This document shows positions 7,255-9,634 of a stretch of 9,634 nucleotides of DNA, piece by piece (the first letter of the stretch is position 1; every line of letters starts with the position of its first letter). The notes beneath the pieces are model-generated. The model ran no database searches. It was not told where the DNA came from and saw only the letters and a program-made list of their open reading frames with translations. This stretch comes from JAAZFZ01 sp035647435 (lineage in GTDB: Bacteria > Bacillota > Clostridia > Oscillospirales > Acutalibacteraceae): the NCBI GenBank assembly GCA_035647435.1, contig DASRNM010000013.1, positions 1 to 9,634 on the forward strand. The letters run 5' to 3'. The position numbers were made by a program, and so were the translations under genes.

Positions 7255-8328
7255 ATGAACGCAAGAAACCTAATTGACCTTGACCAGATATCGCAAAGTG
7301 ACCTTGACGAGGTTATACAATTGGCGGGAGTCATTAAAGAAAACCCGTCTTATTATATTGATAATTGCCACGGGATAATAATGGCAACGCTCTTTTATGA
7401 ACCATCAACAAGAACGCAAATGTCGTTCCAAACGGCAATGCTTAGATTAGGCGGAAAGTTGATAGGCTTTGACAACCCGAGCAATTCATCGGTGTCAAAG
7501 GGTGAAAACTTAAAGGATACGATAAGAGTTATCAGCAATTATGCTGATATAATAGTTATGCGCAATTCATTTGAAGGCTCAGCTCTCGCTGCCTCAATGT
7601 ATTCAAGGTGCCCCGTAATAAACGCGGGAGACGGCGGCCATTTGCACCCGACACAAACTTTGACAGATTTAGTTACTCTTACTTATGAAAAGGGCGGATT
7701 AGATAACCTAACAATCGGGCTTTGTGGCGACAATAAGAATGGTAGAACGGTGCATTCATTTATAAAATCGTTGGCAAAGTATGAGGGTAATAAGTTTGTT
7801 ATGATATCAACCCCCGAGCTTCAGGCGCCGCAGTACATTATAGATTTTCTCAAAGAGAACGAATGCGAATACTCCTTTGCAAACAGTCTTGAAGAAGCTA
7901 TTTCGGAGCTTGACGTTCTTTACATGACAAGAATTCAACGGGAGCGTTTTTTGAGCCAACATGAATATGAAACACAAAAGGGTGTTTTTGTTCTCGATAA
8001 AAAGAAGCTTGAATTGGCAAAACCGAATTTGCGTGTGCTTCACCCATTGCCGAGAGTCGATGAAATATCCGTTGATGTCGACGACGACCCGAGAACGATT
8101 TATTTTGAGCAGACCGAATATGGAATGTATGCAAGAATGGCTCTTATTATTAAGATTCTCGAAAACAGAAATTCAAGACTTCCAGATAAAGTTTATGACA
8201 CACATGATATTAAATGCACAAACCTCCGATGCATAACACAAACAGAAGCCTATCTTCCGAAAATCTTCAAAGAAACTGACAATTGTTATGTTTGCAAATA
8301 CTGTGAGCATATAATCCCGAAAAAATAA
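7255..8328 (+). CDS. pyrB: aspartate carbamoyltransferase with fused PyrI-like zinc tail
   Basis: Joins carbamoyl phosphate and L-aspartate to N-carbamoyl-L-aspartate (EC 2.1.3.2), the committed step of de novo pyrimidine synthesis. Residues 1 to about 308 are a full catalytic chain: carbamoyl-phosphate loop STRT at 51-54, the mobile loop SVSKGENLKDT at 79-89 with S81-K82, HPTQTLTDL at 131-139, GDNKNGRTVHS at 158-168, the aspartate-binding TRIQRERF at 225-232, and HPLPRVDEI at 263-271. Residues 309-357 are an addition: C321-X4-C326 and C347-X2-C350 in YVCKYCEH, closely resembling the C-terminal zinc domain of the E. coli regulatory chain PyrI. The PyrI N-terminal nucleotide-binding domain is absent. 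Start is ATG behind GGAGG. It follows rfbH by 17 bases and is the last gene before a strong terminator. No PyrR-type attenuator is visible upstream. No separate pyrI or other pyr gene is in the window. Confidence 0.96.
   Translation: MNARNLIDLDQISQSDLDEVIQLAGVIKENPSYYIDNCHGIIMATLFYEPSTRTQMSFQTAMLRLGGKLIGFDNPSNSSVSKGENLKDTIRVISNYADIIVMRNSFEGSALAASMYSRCPVINAGDGGHLHPTQTLTDLVTLTYEKGGLDNLTIGLCGDNKNGRTVHSFIKSLAKYEGNKFVMISTPELQAPQYIIDFLKENECEYSFANSLEEAISELDVLYMTRIQRERFLSQHEYETQKGVFVLDKKKLELAKPNLRVLHPLPRVDEISVDVDDDPRTIYFEQTEYGMYARMALIIKILENRNSRLPDKVYDTHDIKCTNLRCITQTEAYLPKIFKETDNCYVCKYCEHIIPKK
8214..8304 (+). other. PyrI-like four-cysteine zinc-binding segment within pyrB
   Basis: Encodes residues about 320-350 of PyrB. 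The cysteines C321, C326, C347 and C350 follow the C-X4-C ... C-X2-C arrangement of the PyrI zinc site, and the local phrases CTNLRCITQTEA and CKYCE match the PyrI C-terminal region I know from E. coli (C-X4-C-ISHAE and CKYCEK). In E. coli this domain holds the regulatory chain to the catalytic chain. An extra cysteine, C344, lies just before the second pair. Zinc binding is inferred from the motif. Confidence 0.8.
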
Positions 8329-8340
8329 TTAAATAAAACA

Positions 8341-8371
8341 AAAAACCTGTGCAATTTAGCACAGGTTTTTT
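8341..8371. terminator. bidirectional rho-independent terminator
   Basis: A perfect 12-base inverted repeat (8341-8352 with 8359-8370) with a 6-base loop, AATTTA. The core CCTGTGC/GCACAGG is GC-richer than the surroundings and is flanked by A5 on the left and T6 on the right, so it can end transcription in both directions: the pyrB operon on the plus strand (12 bases after the stop) and the propeller-like gene on the minus strand (stop at 8387). Confidence 0.93.
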
Positions 8372-8386
8372 ATAGTTGTTTTAAGT

Positions 8387-9064
8387 TTAAATCAAATATA
8401 CTCCCGATTCGAGCAGAACGTATTCATTGTCATAAACTCTGAAATATTTATAAACCGATTCATTAAAGGTGATATAATCCTTTACTGAATAGTCATCAAG
8501 TCTAATTGTTCTGACTTTACAGGAGTTTTCGTTGCAGACATAAAGTTTGTTTAAAATCTTTGTAATACCCACTGGTTTTGAAAAAGCAGTCGAACTCCCG
8601 CCGCCAATACGTAGCATAACTCGTTGCTCAGCAGGGGAATAGTTAATTACAGCGTTGTAATTTGGTACGGTGCCCCAAATGCAATTCCCGTCAACAGCCA
8701 AATCTCTCATAGGCTGCTCATGATAAAGGAGCTCTCCGCTCCATAAAACTCTACCTTCAGAGTTGAATATGTACATTTCACCGCTACTGTAAAGCACAGC
8801 GACTCCCTTATTGCCCAAAGGAGCGGAATCACAGGTAATAAAATCACCAAGCTCCTTTGCAATTTCATGATACGCTTTGCCAAATTTAGTTTCAAGATAA
8901 AACTTCTTTTTTGCTGGAGATATTGAATCCTCATCCTGGTCATAGGCAAAAAACGAAGCTTTAATTCCTCCATTGTCAAGCTCTTCTTTGCTTACATACA
9001 AAAAACCGTTATCATAAGGCAGAATATCCAAAATCTCAGAGTTTACAATTCTTTGCACATCCAT
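8387..9064 (-). CDS. unrecognised cytoplasmic protein with propeller-like repeats
   Basis: About 225 residues with no signal peptide or membrane segment. I do not recognise a named family. The sequence is rich in short beta strands with loose repeats resembling propeller blades: GNKGVAVLYSSGEMYIFNSE followed by GRVLWSG looks like a PQQ/WD-type blade, MRDLAVDGNCIWGTVPNYN like another, and PVGITKILNKLYVCNENSCK is reminiscent of NHL blades. At roughly 40-45 residues per unit there is room for about five blades, so it may be a partial or small propeller. Start is uncertain: ATG at 9064 directly abuts AGGTG (spacing 0); GTG at 9067 overlaps it; GTG at 9058 would sit 6 bases after AGGTG and has the best spacing. 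It lies immediately downstream of the RNA at 9080-9260, with no independent promoter visible, and ends at the shared terminator. Role unknown. Confidence 0.8.
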   Translation of the reverse strand: MDVQRIVNSEILDILPYDNGFLYVSKEELDNGGIKASFFAYDQDEDSISPAKKKFYLETKFGKAYHEIAKELGDFITCDSAPLGNKGVAVLYSSGEMYIFNSEGRVLWSGELLYHEQPMRDLAVDGNCIWGTVPNYNAVINYSPAEQRVMLRIGGGSSTAFSKPVGITKILNKLYVCNENSCKVRTIRLDDYSVKDYITFNESVYKYFRVYDNEYVLLESGVYLI

Positions 9065-9079
9065 CACCTAATATTAAAT

Positions 9080-9260
9080 ACCCCCGCCAAGCCGGATACG
9101 ACTAGTAGTAACCTGCCCTTTAGCAGGTGGGTGCCGCCCAGTGAATTCTCGCTCCCATCGGCCGACAAAGTCGGGAGGTCTGCAATCTGCCACCGGAGGT
9201 AAGCTCCCTATAAAAAACGTGTTGGGTTAAAATAGCCGTATTTATCGTACAAGGCAGGGA
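9080..9260 (-). ncRNA. ssrS: probable 6S RNA
   Basis: This stretch is clearly GC-richer than its flanks and has no credible reading frame. On the minus strand its two ends pair (CCCTGCC at 9259-9253 with GGCGGGGG at 9088-9081), followed inward by an eight-pair helix (9234-9241 with 9096-9103, one G-U). A central unpaired region follows, whose 3' side carries a perfect six-pair hairpin (ACCTGC/GCAGGT, 9111-9116 with 9123-9128). The apical arm ends in cgac/gtcg with a 3-base loop (9163-9173) stacked on ctcc/ggag (9152-9155 with 9174-9177). One long rod of about 180 nt with a central bubble and a small 3'-side hairpin is the architecture of Firmicutes 6S RNA, which binds the housekeeping RNA polymerase by mimicking an open promoter. 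Segments AACCCAACAC near the 5' end and CACCCACCTGC near the 3' end resemble clostridial 6S sequences as I remember them. Ends are approximate. Confidence 0.72.
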
Positions 9261-9272
9261 AATTATTAAATT

Positions 9273-9569
9273 TTATTCATCATCAAATTCAAACAATTCA
9301 GACAATCTCTCTTGGAAAATACTGCCCACTTCGTTGAATTCATCGTCATTTTCAATAGGAGCAAGATAAGTTTCAGAATCTTCATCTTCAACTTTTAAAA
9401 CTATCAATTCGCCGTTATACTCAACAAACTCATCTGAATCGTCAAAAACAGGAAGGAGTGCAACATATTTGCCGTCATCGGTTTCAATTCGGTCAAGTTC
9501 TTCAAAAATGTGTTCCTTACCCTTTTCGTCAACTACGCTGACAATATCGGGGTTATATTCTTTTGACAT
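9273..9569 (-). CDS. DUF1292 family protein (YrzB-like)
   Basis: A 98-residue, strongly acidic protein of the DUF1292 family, small cytoplasmic proteins of unknown function in Firmicutes (YrzB in Bacillus) that are commonly found beside ruvX and ireB/yrzL. The N-terminal half has the family pattern: DIVSVVDEKGKEHIFEELD (8-26), then YVALLPVFD (35-43) and ELIVLKVEDE (54-63), alternating strands separated by acidic turns; the C-terminus is helical and acidic (FQERLSELFEFDDE). The ATG at 9569 is chosen because GGGAGGG lies 8 bases upstream; a longer frame starting at 9626 would begin inside the promoter. It has its own promoter just upstream and is followed after 12 bases by the probable 6S RNA. 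Any ruvX or ireB would lie beyond the right edge. Molecular function is unknown. Confidence 0.9.
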   Translation of the reverse strand: MSKEYNPDIVSVVDEKGKEHIFEELDRIETDDGKYVALLPVFDDSDEFVEYNGELIVLKVEDEDSETYLAPIENDDEFNEVGSIFQERLSELFEFDDE

Positions 9570-9577
9570 TAGTTTAA

Positions 9578-9584
9578 CCCTCCC
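9578..9584 (-). promoter_or_regulatory. ribosome binding site fixing the DUF1292 start
   Basis: Minus-strand GGGAGGG, 8 bases before ATG at 9569. It rules out the upstream in-frame start at 9626, which would place this site inside the coding region. Confidence 0.85.
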
Positions 9585-9597
9585 ATCAACAATATAT

Positions 9598-9626
9598 ATT
9601 TTAACCTTTATAATCAAATTAGTCAA
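9598..9626 (-). promoter_or_regulatory. housekeeping sigma-A-type promoter for the DUF1292 gene
   Basis: On the minus strand TTGACT (9626-9621) and TAAAAT (9603-9598) are separated by exactly 17 bases; each differs from consensus (TTGACA, TATAAT) at one position. Transcription would start near 9591, giving a leader of about 22 bases that contains the ribosome site. The same transcript could run into the RNA at 9080-9260 and the propeller-like gene. Confidence 0.8.
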
Positions 9627-9634
9627 TAGAAAAC

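Noticed and set aside
7961..8236. 91-residue plus-strand frame inside pyrB.
   Set aside because: It overlaps the pyrB coding frame, where the conserved HPLPRVDEI motif is encoded; no ribosome site and no recognisable domain.
9120..9180. Plus-strand stretch GGTGGGTGCC ... AATTCTCGCTCCC reminiscent of a T-box antiterminator.
   Set aside because: The invariant TGGNACCGCG core is not present, no Stem I with its conserved loops precedes it (that space is the coding region of another gene), and no plus-strand gene follows in the window. The minus-strand 6S fold explains the structure better.

Overview
The window looks like ordinary chromosome from a low-GC, Gram-positive bacterium of the class Clostridia, probably near the Oscillospiraceae/Ruminococcaceae. 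The grounds are AT-rich third positions, strong AGGAGG-type ribosome binding sites with frequent TTG and GTG starts, a YfhO-family membrane protein, a DUF1292 protein, and a likely Firmicutes-type 6S RNA. The genus is an inference from style; there is no rRNA or other marker to settle it.

Layout from left to right: thioredoxin (trxA, +); a small unrecognised 63-residue gene on the minus strand, tail to tail with trxA and overlapping its stop codon; then a long plus-strand run of deoC, a YfhO-type polytopic membrane protein, rfbF, rfbG, rfbH and pyrB, closed by a strong, probably bidirectional, hairpin terminator at 8341-8371. From the right edge the minus strand reads inward: a consensus-like promoter, a DUF1292 gene, a structured RNA judged to be 6S RNA (about 9080-9260), and a cytoplasmic protein with propeller-like repeats that ends at the same terminator.

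How the genes fit together: rfbF, rfbG and rfbH are the first three steps from glucose-1-phosphate and CTP to CDP-3,6-dideoxyhexose precursors for a surface polysaccharide. YfhO-family proteins are multi-spanning membrane proteins with a GT-C-like fold that have been linked to glycosylation of cell-wall polymers, so the upstream membrane protein may work with the pathway. The electron-donating reductase partner of RfbH, the final 4-ketoreductase/epimerase and the glycosyltransferases are not here and must lie elsewhere if the pathway is complete. pyrB follows rfbH by 17 bases and encodes the committed step of pyrimidine synthesis, the route to the CTP that RfbF consumes.

The most notable single feature is this PyrB. 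It carries a C-terminal four-cysteine tail resembling the zinc domain of the regulatory chain PyrI, but without the PyrI nucleotide-binding domain. I saw no mobile element, CRISPR array, tRNA or rRNA gene, and no wholly novel multi-gene system.
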